Source of the DNA: Xiphias gladius
Taxonomy: Eukaryota > Chordata > Actinopteri > Istiophoriformes > Xiphiidae
NCBI RefSeq assembly: GCF_016859285.1
Contig: NC_053410.1
Coordinates: forward strand, 22,647,558-22,711,557
Reading direction: 5' to 3'
DNA length: 64,000 nt
The position numbers were made by a program, and so were the translations under genes. Below, piece after piece: positions 37,501-48,126 of the stretch. The notes beneath the pieces are model-generated. The model saw only the letters and a program-made list of their open reading frames with translations, was not told where the DNA came from and made no database searches. The number at the start of each line of letters is the position of its first letter. Positions within the stretch are counted from its first letter, which is position 1.

Positions 37501-40500
37501 GAGTTTATATAACGCACTTAATGCACAGCCAATATTCTGCTTACCATATCATCATCATCATGGCTTGCCAATTTACTGAGAGGTTTAGAGATGAATATAA
37601 GATTTCATCACAGCAGTTTATATGTTTCAGTAGTTGGTGGAAATAATCTCTCACTTCCACAGCTGCCTCAGGGTCTAGATGCAGATCGCTGTCCAGTATC
37701 ATCCTCTGTTGCACCTGACAGTGTAACATCACCTACTGTAGGCTGCAATAGTCTAATATCCCTGGGATTGTCGCCCCTTGACCACCTTGCATATTAGTCA
37801 TGTCCCACCTTGCTTTAGAAAGATGTTTTTTTTAGCATTTAACTTCGTGGACCCTAAACCATTCCTTCTTCATATCTGTCACAGTACAGTGCTGCTCTCA
37901 CGTCATTGTTAGATGTACGGTTAATGTTTTCAAATTATTTTGGATCCTACTGACTACGGCTATTGACTCTGTTAAGTTTGTTATGTGTTTGTTTGCTGAT
38001 CTCTGACAGCAGACTTGAGGCTCCACAGAGTGAAATTCTTCTTTTTACTCTTCTATGACATTTTTGTGAATGAAACTTTCCGGCAAACAAAGCAGAACAG
38101 GTAGTGTTTGTTATGCTAATGATCAAATCTCATGACAGGTGGTGCTCATCATCTTGAAAGGAGTTAGCGTAGTTAAGAGAGTTTGGTGAATCCGACATGG
38201 AACACTTGTAAGAAGAAGTCCTCACAGAAAAAAGAAAGAGAATTTTTAGACAAGAATACAAAAATTTTCTTGCATGGGGCCCGAAGTCTTGTCACTTGCA
38301 CCACCTGGTTGTGCTCATCACACCACCACCATTTTTTATGTTAGTGTTTTAGTCTGTAATAGCTAACAAACTGACATTTTAGACTAAATTTAGATTATTA
38401 TTAATTAAGTTATTTATTTATTTTTGCTGAATTTATGCATTGGTTTGGTTTCATTACCCATTGGAAAAATAGTAATGTGATTCACAATTTCTCAAGAAAA
38501 GATACATGGGAGCATTTCTTCATTTTATTGTTCTAAAAAAAAATTAATTTTAAGTTGAACTATAATTACATGTTGGTAATTTGTACTTAAACCTGCAGTA
38601 ATTGATATTTTTGGCTTCTTGGAGGCAGTGGAATATGCGTTAAACACTATTGACATGATCAACTCACAAAGTTATTATGGTTAATGTGTAAGCAAACAGT
38701 ATCCTATTTAAGCATCTAGCATAGAGACACATTACCATTAATTTGGAGTCATCTTTCTGGCCACCTGGAGAATGCAAGACTCAATATTCACTCTTGTTTT
38801 AATTCTTTTTGGTCTCCACCAACTCCTGGGGGTAAAATCAGGCTCTTTAGCTGCTAAATGCTCCAATCTATTCTCCAGCTAGTTGCTAACTTTGTCTGAT
38901 GTTTTGTGCTGAGCAGGGGTAAAGTGGGTTTATTAGTTTTTTGTTGAAAATAGCTGCTTGCTTCTGATGGAAGCAAGGTTGATGAGAGCTCTGAGACTGA
39001 ATCAAATCAGTAAGCTGTGGGCTGTAAACCCAAAGCAATGAGCTGAAAAATGCTGGAATGCTCCATAGAGCTGAGGGGAACTGTAGAGGTGGCCGTTAAT
39101 TTCCTGGGTTCATGACTACATATGACCCTTTAACAAATTACAAACACACAAAAAAATGTTCATCTTTCATTTGATACATATTGATCATTGTCGCTTTAAA
39201 TAAATGAGATTAAAAAAGAGAAATAAAGAGAAAAAACAGATGAAGCCTCATAACCCTAAACCTGAGCCATGGCAAGGAAGAGTTCATATATTAAATCAAA
39301 CAGTTTGTAACAGCCAGTACAAACCTAGCCAGGGACCTCAGGCTGATTGGCTAATATTGCTTTAAAAGGTCTATGGCTTGGTGCTGGAGTCCTCCCTGCT
39401 TTGAATTTAATATTAAATCATATTTTTTTAAACTAGCAGACTTTTGTAATGATTCTAAAGATGGGCTAATGTCTTGTGTTCTTCAATAGGTGCAACACTA
39501 AACTCATATAGATGTTACAGACTTTAATCCTAAATATTAGCTTATTTCTTCTTCACCTTAAAACCCACTGCCAACACCATATGTCCTCTTTAAAATGAGA
39601 GCTGACTTGTGGGTGATTTTTTTGGTTGTTCCCTGGCAACCAAATGCCAGTGCAGACAAGGCCCAGCGGTAATTAGGAGGATATAGTGGTTATCTTATTT
39701 ATTTTGTGTCAGCTGATGTGTACTGCTTTTCTATCAGTTTCCGTCATAACTTCGTCACTGCTCTTTGGGTGGATGCTGTTGTACACATGAGCTTCATAAC
39801 AGTGAGCCATGCGAATGCAACTAACACCAGTTAAGAAACGGGTTAATGAAGATTGCTCCATGTAGGACTGTGCAGGTGGATGCATTTATCATAATTGACC
39901 GAGACAGCGATGAGTTGTTTGCGCGGAGCAATGCAATGAACAAAAAAAGAGTGAAGAAACTTGTGTCTGGCTGTGAAATAGCTTTGCATAAGAGGAGGAA
40001 GTGTGGGCCAACGTGGCTTTGTTTCAAAATCGAACAACACTGTCAGTTATACAGTTCAGCTCTTTGACTCAACTCATGGCTGTGTTTAGAAGCATGGACT
40101 AAGAAAAGTGCAATAATACCTTATTTTATGTTGACAAATCAGACAACATGTCAATAAGAAATTAATAAAATAGTATACCATTAATATGCATATTATAATG
40201 GTAATAGTAATGTTGACTTAGCTCAGAGGAAGACTCCTTTATCTCTTTCAGATCGACCTCCGTGATGACCCCAAGACTATCGCCAAACTGAATGACATGA
40301 AGGAGAAGCCCATAGCTACTGAGCAAGGACAGAAACTGGCAAAGGAGGTTTGTATGTTTGTCTGACTGAGGACGTGAAGTAATACATAGCTGGCGAAAGA
40401 GAGAAGAAGCTTCCACTTTCACTTACAGTGTTGCAGAATAGAGGTGTCAGGTCCACTTAGTTTCTTGTGTGTTGATTTGATCCAGGAATGTCTTTGTAGG

Positions 40501-42775
40501 AATGTAATTTCTTCAGTGAAATGCTTGGGATCAGACCTCTGTACATTCTTTTTCCTCAAAATGAATCCAGGAATACAGTCTGGGTCAACATGAATGTCCA
40601 GCAGAGTTCAAGACAGGAGGATGCAAATACCAAATGTGGTTTGGGATTAATCATTCCTCTCAGGCAGAAACCGAGAATAAAAGTCAGTCCTTCAAAAGTT
40701 ACATTCTAGATTCATTCAGCAGCAGCTTTCCATGCAGTTTTGGCGACAGAATATGATTTAGATGGGATTTTTGTCTCGTGGGGGTCATGAAGTTTACTAA
40801 GAACACAAGGTTCCATTTAAGATAATTTCAAGCTATTTGTAAATTCCTAAAATTAATTTCAATCATTGCAAGCATTATTTTCACCTTGGCTTTATTGTTA
40901 AGAATTAGATCAAAGGATCAATGCACTCTCGCATATCGGTACACTAAATGTACACTGTAGCTGGAGCCACCAGCCAGTTAGCTTGGCTTAGCATAGACTG
41001 GAAACAGGGGGAAACAGCTGGTCTGGCTCTTTCCAAAGAACACAAAGTCCGCCTACAAGCCCCTCTAAAGCTTACTGATTAACACATTATATCTGATTTA
41101 TTTGATCCATACCAAAAATGAAATGCAAAAATGGCTGCCAGACTATTTCCTGCCCCGGAGAGTCCCACTGTTTCCAGTCTTGATGCTGAGCTAAACTAAC
41201 CGGTTTCTGGGGGTAGCTCATGTTTACTGTGCAAATATGAAAGTGGCAAGAAGGCGAATAAACTTATTCCCAAAAATGTTAATCTATCCATTTAAATGAA
41301 TTTCCCAAGTTGTGCCTACATTTTATATCCATGTAGCTGGAAAGGGCATATGCGTTGTGTCTCCTCGCTGCTTTATTACAACACAAGAATTACATTAACA
41401 TGTTATTTAGTATGAAAATATAAAACAGTAGAAAGCAAGATAAATATAGATCAATATAGCTAATATTAATACATTTCAGTTTTGGTGCATGTAGTACAAA
41501 ACTGAGGAAGAATACAATCTGTGTCACTTCCAGCTGCCATCTTTGAGGATCTGGAAGTATCTTTCGTATACTGCTAACTGTTATTCAAAGACCTAGATTT
41601 TTCATAGATTGCTCGCTATTTCTTTTTCAGAGAAAATGATGCTTAGCTCTGTGACTTGAGTGTAAAAAGACTGTAAAGGAGAGGCACACCGGGGGCTAAA
41701 ACGTAAGATGACGGTGCACAGGTGCACTCTTATTTAGCACCTTGGGTTTCTATAAAGACAGGAGAGAGACAACAGGAAATTGTTGGGTATAGGTATTCTG
41801 GTTGGAGGACCCTGATTTGAAGACAGTTTGTATTTTCCTGTTAAAGAAAAAAGTAGTAAGATTGATGTAGTAACTTCTACACAAACGTGACTAGGGTGCA
41901 TTTTTTTCAGACACGGGCTTATGATGCCATTGTGCTTATATAATGAAAGGGACTATACTGTCAGCAGACATAAGATCCGTTATTACTGGCTGCTGAAACG
42001 TAGGGTACCGTTACAACATGCAACAACTTAACAACGGCTAGCTTTTTACGGTTGAGAAGGCTTTGTAAAAACAATGAACCAACCCTATCTTAGCTCTTCT
42101 CACTCACCATTAGCAGCTAAAGTTACCCCATAATATCAACCCTATCCAAAGCAAACAATATTGTATACTGCCAGCCACATACAATCATCGCATTAGCTTA
42201 CAGAAAAATACTCAGTCTTCCTAGCTAACTGTGCTACTGCTGAGCCTCTGTCTCTCTTTTTTGCATTTCCTCAGTTAGGGAGAAGAGTGTTGTATGCTTT
42301 GAACCTGACTGTTAAAAAATGTGAATTCCATAATGCCTTTGAACAAACTACAGTATAGATAATGTAAAGTCATTTTGGCTGCTTGGTCAGTGTAGAAAAT
42401 GAACTGCGGTAAGCTCGCTAATTAACATGTTGTATCACTTCCTGTTGCCTGACTGCTGCTTCCAGTCTAGTCCAGCGCACAACCCTGAATTTCCCAAAAT
42501 GTTGAACTATTTATTTAACTTTGACTTTAATAACATAAACAACTGCTATTTGACCACTGCATCATACTGGATTTTTTTTTTTTTTTACTGATATGTCCTT
42601 TCTTTCTGATTAGATTGGAGCATGTTGCTATGTGGAATGTTCAGCATTGACCCAGAAGGGCCTGAAGACAGTGTTCGATGAGGCCATCATTGCCATTCTG
42701 GCTCCCAAGAGAAAGAAGGGAGCTCTGAAGAGAAGACTGGGACCTCGCTGCATCAACTGCTGTCTGATCACGTGA
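24409..42775 (+). CDS. rhoq: Rho-family GTPase RhoQ (TC10)
   Basis: Five exons were read: 24409-24550, 24882-24940, 36124-36288, 40252-40347 and 42614-42775 (TGA at 42773). They join in phase to 207 residues; human RHOQ has 205. Motifs are the P-loop GDGAVGKT (residues 16-23), switch [13 protein letters not shown], the DTAGQ switch II start (Gln67), TQID for guanine recognition (121-124), CSAL, a basic stretch ([11 protein letters not shown]) and the prenylated C-terminal CLIT box, with a neighbouring cysteine. The N-terminus [12 protein letters not shown] and the C-terminus RCINCCLIT distinguish it from RHOJ and CDC42. RhoQ is a plasma-membrane GTPase that acts in exocyst-linked traffic, including insulin-stimulated GLUT4 delivery, and in actin control. 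Two extra residues lie in the basic tail compared with human. The exons look intact; introns 2 and 3 are full of transposon relics. Confidence 0.97.
24810..24865 (+). repeat. Polypyrimidine tract before rhoq exon 2
   Basis: A long CT-rich stretch (CCCTCCCTCCCTCCCTTCTC near 24817 and onward) lies just upstream of the acceptor at 24881. It is likely part of the splice-site polypyrimidine signal. Confidence 0.5.
25417..25498. repeat. (CA)n microsatellite
   Basis: About 80 bases of CA repeats, starting with a few CGCA units, in rhoq intron 2. Confidence 0.97.
25585..25858 (-). mobile_element. MITE-like repeat, family C (copy 1, degraded)
   Basis: It shares GATTATTGATCAATTA-type ends, AGGCAAAAAT.AC.AAA, GGTT.CAG...TCAGATG-type text, TTTTGGGACTTTTGG and a TTTTCTGACATTTTAT end with the better copy at 36400-36774. 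Non-coding. Confidence 0.5.
25991..26347. mobile_element. MITE with TTAAAGGCACCCTGTGG terminal repeats
   Basis: The left end TTAAAGGCACCCTGTGG is matched in inverse at the right end, CCACATAGCACCTTTAGG. The element is about 357 bases and has no transposase. It resembles a MITE family common in percomorphs. Confidence 0.6.
26350..27025. other. rhoq intron 2, no recognised element
   Basis: Unremarkable intronic sequence; no exon or repeat recognised. Confidence 0.4.
27029..27125 (+). repeat. Purine-rich, G-run tract
   Basis: Nearly 100 bases of almost pure A/G, including a run of 14 G near 27035 and later GGGGGG runs. It lies within rhoq intron 2. Confidence 0.8.
28390..29065 (+). repeat. Percomorph dispersed repeat, family D
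   Basis: The phrases GCCACATTTTTATGATACAC, AAACAAGCTGAGC, CACCTCCGAGACGCCCTTTG, GTGCTTTATTCACTG, GAGAGTGGGAGACCTCTGCC, AATCCTAACTGGGAGAAGCT and CTTCACAACGTCACCAATAC follow, in order, a repeat that I recognise from percomorph genomes. Non-coding; single copy in this window, so support is recognition only. Confidence 0.5.
29281..29540 (+). mobile_element. MITE, family E (copy 1, left half)
   Basis: It begins CATTTTGGGAACTACACTTA, then TTCGCTCACTTGCTGGGAG, GTTAGCTTAGCACAAAGGCT, GGAAACAGCTAACC, TCCTCTAAAGCTCATCGATT and AACACATTATATCTTG. The same order is seen at 40.9 kb. The right half is missing. Confidence 0.65.
29557..29583. repeat. (TTA)n microsatellite
   Basis: Nine or so TTA/ATT units at the broken right edge of the MITE copy. 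Confidence 0.9.
30010..30170 (+). repeat. Dispersed repeat, family F (copy 1)
   Basis: It shares AAGCCCTAATGACATCAT/ATAGCCCTGATGACAGCAT, then CAGAAGACATTATACA, TGTTTTCAC and AAACT.A.CTTCA with 33765-33950. Non-coding and unclassified. Confidence 0.45.
31540..32735 (-). mobile_element. Penelope-like retrotransposon remnant
   Basis: On the minus strand, broken frames give [76 protein letters not shown] and [10 protein letters not shown]. These are the order and wording of fish Penelope-like reverse transcriptases (palm and thumb). It is not functional. The catalytic YVDD is YVDN (Asn codon 32349-32351), a stop replaces the expected Trp at 32367-32369, frames shift repeatedly, and the GIY-YIG endonuclease end is missing. 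The left flank (31560-31640, CACCTCTCATCCAAGAGGCT) looks like the element's terminal non-coding part. It lies antisense in rhoq intron 2. Confidence 0.75.
33201..33285. repeat. Short tandem repeat, 33-base period
   Basis: ATGAGTACTCAGTA occurs at 33201, 33234 and 33267 with diverged spacers of about 19 bases. Confidence 0.75.
33290..33600 (+). repeat. Dispersed fish repeat (non-coding)
   Basis: CATTTTGATCTCAACTACAC, CTATAAAGTTTCGTGA, ACAAATCTGTCCACAGATAG and GTACTCTGCCTCTGTGGTA resemble a known scattered fish repeat. There is no second copy in this window. Confidence 0.35.
33765..33950 (+). repeat. Dispersed repeat, family F (copy 2)
   Basis: Second copy of the sequence at 30010-30170. It ends TGGTGGAGTGCCCCTTTA, a likely terminus of the family. 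Confidence 0.45.
35020..35415 (+). mobile_element. LINE 3' end fragment
   Basis: The frame from 35031 reads [28 protein letters not shown] and KSRFFFSKV. This is the C-terminal tail typical of fish LINE ORF2 proteins (LxVPxxRT ... WNxLPxxIR). It is followed by GGGGGTCCAAATAAAGAAAG, a LINE-like 3' terminus. Only the last ~60 codons remain. It lies in rhoq intron 2. Confidence 0.65.
36400..36774 (-). mobile_element. MITE, family C (copy 2, best preserved)
   Basis: It carries ATTTGATTAATCGATCATTT at the left and AATAATCAGTAGCTGCAGCC with CTAA at the right. The right end is the inverse of AGGGCTACAACTAATGATTA at 59784. These are the ends of an abundant fish MITE. It lies in rhoq intron 3, just after exon 3. 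Confidence 0.65.
37243..38282. mobile_element. PIF/Harbinger-like DNA transposon remnant
   Basis: The left end GGGCCTCCTGTAAGAA and the inverse of the right end, GGGCCCCATGCAAGAA, agree at 13 of 16 bases. GAA flanks both sides as a 3-base target duplication (37240-37242 and 38283-38285). The length is 1040 bases with no intact transposase. GGGCC-type ends and a 3-base duplication fit PIF/Harbinger; the assignment is inferred. In rhoq intron 3. Confidence 0.5.
38587..39199 (+). mobile_element. Non-autonomous DNA transposon-like repeat, family B (copy 2)
   Basis: The left end TTAAACCTGCAGTAATTGAT pairs loosely with the inverse of the right ends of this family (TTAAAGCAACTATATCTGAT in copy 1). 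The internal text runs parallel to 15826-16406 over its whole length. No coding capacity. Confidence 0.6.
40906..41287 (+). mobile_element. MITE, family E (copy 2, near full length)
   Basis: It contains CCAGCCAGTTAGCTTGGCTT, GGAAACAGGGGGAAACAGCT, CCTCTAAAGCTTACTGATTA, GTTTCCAGTCTTGATGCTGA and the end GGCGAATAAACTTATTCCC. The latter is the inverse of the left end seen at 29281. In rhoq intron 4. Confidence 0.7.
42405..42520 (+). mobile_element. MITE, family E (copy 3, deleted)
   Basis: It retains AAGCTCGCTAATTAACATGT, GCTTCCAGTCTAG and the terminal ATTTCCCAAAATGTTGAACT. It lies about 90 bases upstream of rhoq exon 5. Confidence 0.5.
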
Positions 42776-45734
42776 TACATCAACCCAGAGATCATTCAGC
42801 AACCAACCATAAACCAAACCTGGATTGAAGGCAAAAGACAAACAAAAGTAAAATGCACAGACAGCAGAGTGAGACAAAAGAGAGGACTGAAAGGACAAAA
42901 CTAGAGCTACTTTTAAGCTATAGTGCTCTCGAAAGGCCATAAGGTTCCCTCCTGCTGTCCGTCATTGGGGTTGAGGATGCAGTTTACTACCAAAGGAGCA
43001 CAAAACCCAAGTCAGTCTCTTCTTCTTAAAGACTTTTTGGCTCCAAAGTACCTTCTTTTATAACCATTTTTAATCATTTTTCCTGTACAAAATTGTTGTA
43101 TGCTGTCATACAAAATGAAACAAAAAACAACACAAAATGACATTTCAGTTTTAAGAGAAATACTACATTTAATGAGTTCATAAGATTTCTATGGTTTTGA
43201 AAGTTAGATTATTGATTTGTAAATTTGTCAAGATAAGATCAGATCCAAATTAGCAGAAAGCCTACAGCTGATAAATAATGAGAGGCTGATTTAAGTGACA
43301 CTGTGAAGGTGCCCAGGATATATTTCTGGACATAAGGGCCCAGTTTTTTTTCGATTTATAACTTGTTGTTGGCCAACAGTCTGTCTCCAATTATTTGTCA
43401 TTTGAGGACCTGCAGATTAAACCACATGAGAGACTCTGTAATGTGTAGGGGATAACACAAATCAACAAGAGTGAAATGCTGTTCAGACAACAGATGTTGG
43501 GCCTAGAACTGTATTATTTTAATGTTTGAGAGTATTGTGTTTTTGCCTTATGAAAACCCAATCATTTTATAGTATGGCATGCCGAAACATACTGCAAGTT
43601 GAGACTGGGGCTGAGGTCTTCATCAGAAACTGAAGAGATTTATTATCCATTTTTAAAATATATATTATCCAGAGTTTATGATTCTGTATCTCTAAAATAG
43701 AGGTCATCCAGTCTGTGCAAATATTGTTTTATCAACTGATAGCTTACCTTTTTTGTTTTATTTTTTGTTACCTTGCAATAATGTGTTATCCTTTTATTAT
43801 CTTTAAGAACATTTAGAACAGAGAAGAAGAAGAGAGGTCTCATTTTAGAAATGAAACTCAGATTCATATAAAACATCCAAAGAATCAAATGCATACACTT
43901 TCATCAAGATCAGGTGGCTAAGGTGATCCAATACTGTATATCTAATGCACAACATGAAGCACAGTCTGCGCCACTTAATTTCCCAGCACAACAAAGCACA
44001 TTTCTTTGCTTCTGCACACTATCCCTGTCCTAGAAAAGGCTGATTGAAGCACAAAAGATGAACACTGGTCCATCAGGCACAAGTATGAGCATAGCACACC
44101 ATCTTACCATGAACAATCATAGTCCATCACAACTCCAAAATCCTTTCACAAGGTATTGGGTGAAAACCTTGTAACTCCCAAATGTCAGCTTTTCAGGAAA
44201 TACGGGAAAGACACACTTATCCAAACAGTTTGGAAAGGGAACAAGAAGGAGTTGTGTCGGTTGCACCAGCCGTTTCTAAGTTCAAATTTAGCCGTTATAA
44301 AGTAAGTCTTTACTAAGTGGACATTTACACATTGCTAAATTTAAACAGCTAGCACCACAGAACCTGGTACCCACATAAAGAATAGTTGTCACTAAATATT
44401 CACACCCAGTAGTTGCATTAGCTAACTGAACCAGCTGACAAAGCTAATGTCACGTTACTGTTCACTCTATCGAGGGAAGAGTACAAGATCTAATAATGGA
44501 ATATGGTTGACCTTTGGCCTGACTTTTGATTAAAATGCTGTTTAATAATGATATAAACTGGGAAGATTTTAAATTAAACTGCCCTAAAACATCACAATAC
44601 ACAGTCCCACAAAATGTTATGCCAATAATGTTAGCTAGACTAAATGAAGAAAATAATGCAAGTTCGGTTAGTGTAATCAGATATACCCCACTCATTCTAA
44701 AATGTATGAATGCTAGTAACCCTGACACACGTTTTTCCTACCTACGGTTACAAGGATTGGCAGTTAATTGTAATATACCATTCAGCCCCCTAAAACTCTA
44801 GTTTTTGGCAGTTTTGTTACAGCTACAGTGACTTTCTACAAATATAGCCTTGCAACGAATGTACTCAAAAACTAGAAAAAACATTTCTTAAGTTTTAATG
44901 GTGCAACCAGATTTAGTAAATCACTGACTTGAACTACCTAGTAGTTACTAAGAACTTAGCTGGAACTTTCGAACACTTTCAAAGTGATGCATTTATAAAT
45001 AGCTGGTCTGTAGAATTCCAGTCTTTTTGTAGAATTTTGATTCAGATTTTAGGTTATGAGATCCCCACATGAAAGCCATAAGGGATTTATATAATGAATG
45101 GAAATAATTAGTTTGACCAGCACCCATGCACCAATCCCCTCTTTTTAGCAACATTGTAGATACAGGTTACCCCGTAAGATTTCATTGATCTGTGTAATAA
45201 AGTCACATTCTACAACTTTTTGGAACAGAAATGGAGATGATATGTGAAGTTTACCAGAATTTTGAGAATACTTTAAATATCTGTAAACCCCTAAAACAGT
45301 TTTATGCAACAAGGTTTCAGATCTACATGTCCATCATACTGTAGGTAAATAACTTGAGGTTGGGATCGAATTTTCTTTTGCAAGCCAAACATCCAAAATA
45401 TCAGCTCTTTATGCATTACTCGCTGGCTTTTTCAACTTTTTTCTTAAAGATATTAATCAAAGGTGCCAACTTGCTACATGACTTCTGTAAATTTTCTGTT
45501 CAGAGTCAGATATGATTGATTAAAAGCTTTAATGTAAATGGTGCTCCTCTCTGTCCCAGCCTGCGTTGTGTAACTGTATTTTTGAGCAGAACAGTGGACT
45601 CCCGGGTGAACAGCCTTCTCTCACGGACAGTTTTGCTTGCGTACGTCGTGTGAAGGTCCACCCTCAGGATCCAGGACCTAAGTGCCGCAGCCACCGATGC
45701 ATTTTCCCGTTGATGCTCCTCTCTTCTCAATAAA
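42776..45734 (+). other. Probable rhoq 3' UTR
   Basis: AT-rich, non-coding sequence follows the stop. AATAAA hexamers lie at 45196-45201 and 45729-45734; the second is followed by GT/T-rich sequence and is a likely end of a ~3 kb 3' UTR, in keeping with long vertebrate RHOQ 3' UTRs. A 91-codon frame at 44526-44801 shows no known domain and is probably chance. Confidence 0.45.
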
Positions 45735-45739
45735 TGTGT

Positions 45740-46990
45740 TTACTGTGTTAATAAGTCGGCTTGGAGGGTTTAACTTTGAGAACGTCAGATGTGCTGTGAA
45801 ATGCGTTTGTGAAATTAACTTTTGCAGTGTTTATTCCTGGTGCTAAGGGCATTCATGTTCATAATAGGTCAGACATCACTAGGTTGACTTGATAAGCAGG
45901 TCAACAGAATTAAACTCTTAGGCATTTTTGAATGACACACACATCCCCTATGTTGATTTAGATATCCTTTGTTCAGAAAGTTCCCTTTTTATTTTCAACC
46001 TTTTAAAGTTGGCAAAGACATTTGTTCAAATGACTCTTTATACCACTACTCAGTGTGTACAGGGATGAGTTGTGGAGCATTAGCACCACTTGCTGGCTGC
46101 TTTTTTGTATCAAATGTCCCTCAACTTTTGGCTTTTTACTAGAGGACACATTAACATGCACACTACTCTTTTAGGTCAACTGCCCTTGAAGCATTTCTAA
46201 ATTTATATTTAGATTCTGATTTAGATAACATTTTATTTCCAAAAACAAGGCATAAATTGATTTTTTTAAGGCATTTGAAAGTATTTTCTGATTTATGGAG
46301 TGATAAAATCTCCCCTAGAAAAACCTGGCTCTAATATGTCAACAAAATTGAACAAGTTTTAAACCTTTTTTTATCCAGTGTTCAGACTTCTGGTCTGGTA
46401 ATTTATACAAATTATTGAATATTTAATTAGATAACACCTCATTTGCCTATATAAACATAAAAATCTGAAAACTTGAAATACAAAAAATAATTTTCTTAAT
46501 GTAAGTAATTAACTGGGGAAGTTTCTTGTTGAAATCTATTAGTTAATATTTTTTAGCTTGTTCATCTATAGTGTCTGGCCTTAAAGGCAGTAAGAGTATC
46601 ATTTTTATTGATCTCTGAATTTTGACTGTACAAGCAAATAAATATCTCACAACGATGTATCAAAATGTTGTGATACTGCAAGCCATCGTGACCAGATATA
46701 GCAACATATAACATCATATAGCACACAGAATAGGTTCATATTGTTCATCAGCATACAATAAGATTGCATATTCCAGAATACCACAGAAAAATGTGTCAAA
46801 TTATAAATAAGAATAAAGCAAAATAACAACCTTTAATCATCGTTGTAAAAAAAAAAAAAAAACTTTGACATTTTCATTGTAAAATGTACTTGAAGCATCT
46901 TTGAGCCATTACTTTAACATCAATTCATATTAACAGACAAAATATTCCAATGGTTTTTAGATAAATTCCTTGTATCTCATATTTCAATTG
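45740..46990. other. Intergenic DNA between rhoq and the gch relic
   Basis: AT-rich, no gene recognised. The pigf and cript genes that follow RHOQ in mammals were not seen here. Confidence 0.45.
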
Positions 46991-46992
46991 TC

Positions 46993-48057
46993 TTACAGTG
47001 TCAGAGAGAGAAACTCCTGCTGGGTCTTGGGATCTGAATGTTCCCAGCATGACAGTTGTTACAGTCTTGTGCATTCATCTTCTGCACACCTCTCATCACC
47101 ATGCACATGCGTAATTAAAAGTAAGAAATCCAAAGAGACAGTTTAACTTAGCATTAAAGTCCAAAGAACATGATTTACACAGAGGACCTTTGTGTTGCAA
47201 CATGTTTGAAAAAGTGTAGGTGACTAAGAGATCATGGATCTCCACACTATATCCTGTCAGTGGTCATATCACCGTTTGTTTTTTAAATATTTCAATAAGG
47301 CTGTTTTAAGATGCTCAAAATATTCAGGAGGTTTTCATCTGAACTGTCTGGGGTCAACCCATTAATTATATGTCCTCATTTGGTGCATATACTGTACCAC
47401 AAAACCAAAATAACAGGCTTTTGTGAGTTTAACTTCCACAATCAGAATAGCAATGACACATTAAACCCCTGCTCACATATGTCAGATTCAATTTCTGGAG
47501 AATTTTTTTTGAAAATTAATGTGAGTGTGTTAGGATTAAGACAAAGAGTTAAAACTCACACAGCTTCAATTGCCACTGCCCCTCCAGCAGGCTCCAATGC
47601 CTCATTTATGGCTGTTGCTATCTGTTTGGTTAGACGCTCCTGAACTGTGGAGAAAAAAAAAAAAAACACAGTGACTGTAACACAGGGAGGAAAAAACACA
47701 AGAAAGATTATGAAAATAAAAGAATAAAGTCAAACATATTTTTACCTTGAAGCCCCCTGCTCAAGACTTCAACGATTCTGCTAGTTATGCACTCTGTGTT
47801 ACTGGAGAAAATAATGATACAATCAAATATGGCAAATGTGTATTCTTAGATTCCAATATTTTGTAGAACTGCATAGCTTTGGTTGTGCATAAGGGTGTGC
47901 GTAAAAGCCCCTCCTGCTCTGTGTTCTCTCCTAGCTCACTCAGTAAGGTGCTGTAAGCTTTCTCTATGGAACACAACTTGGTCGAATCTTCAGCTTCCTT
48001 TGAGTCTTTGTCCCCTTTGCACAAATCACTATGTTTAGTATAAATGCACTTGCTCAT
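46993..48057 (-). pseudogene. GTP cyclohydrolase I pseudogene (gch1/gch2-like), exons 2-3 missing
   Basis: Four pieces of a GTP cyclohydrolase I gene lie in order on the minus strand. The exon 1 part (47867-48057, from an ATG) reads KAYSTLLSELGENTEQEGLL, then RTPL and KAMQF, where homology stops. Exon 4 (47746-47777, 32 bases) reads IVEVLSRGLQ. Exon 5 (47560-47644) reads QERLTKQIATAINEALEPAG then GAVAIEA, with good splice sites on both sides. The exon 6 part (46993-47111) reads RMCMVMRGVQKMN and then loses frame. One extra base follows that Asn codon, and about two bases are missing before PKTQQEFLSLTL and its stop. The acceptor before exon 6 is also lost. Exons 2 and 3, which carry the zinc- and substrate-binding CEHH region, do not fit in the 89 bases between exons 1 and 4. 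The enzyme makes dihydroneopterin triphosphate for tetrahydrobiopterin and pteridine pigments; this copy cannot. Introns show it is not a retrocopy. Confidence 0.85.
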
Positions 48058-48126
48058 AGTGAAACTCCATTCTGAGTCTTGGCTGCTTTCAAGGAAAGAC
48101 GCTGTATGATACAGTTGAATGCCTCC

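Noticed and set aside
44526-44801. A 91-codon open frame downstream of rhoq
   Set aside because: It has some protein-like look but no recognised family, no RNA evidence, and lies in the presumed 3' UTR.
46993-48057. Whether the gch pieces are a functional gene with unusual splicing
   Set aside because: Exons 2-3 cannot fit in the gap, exon 6 has two frame breaks and no good acceptor, so a working enzyme is not possible from this copy.
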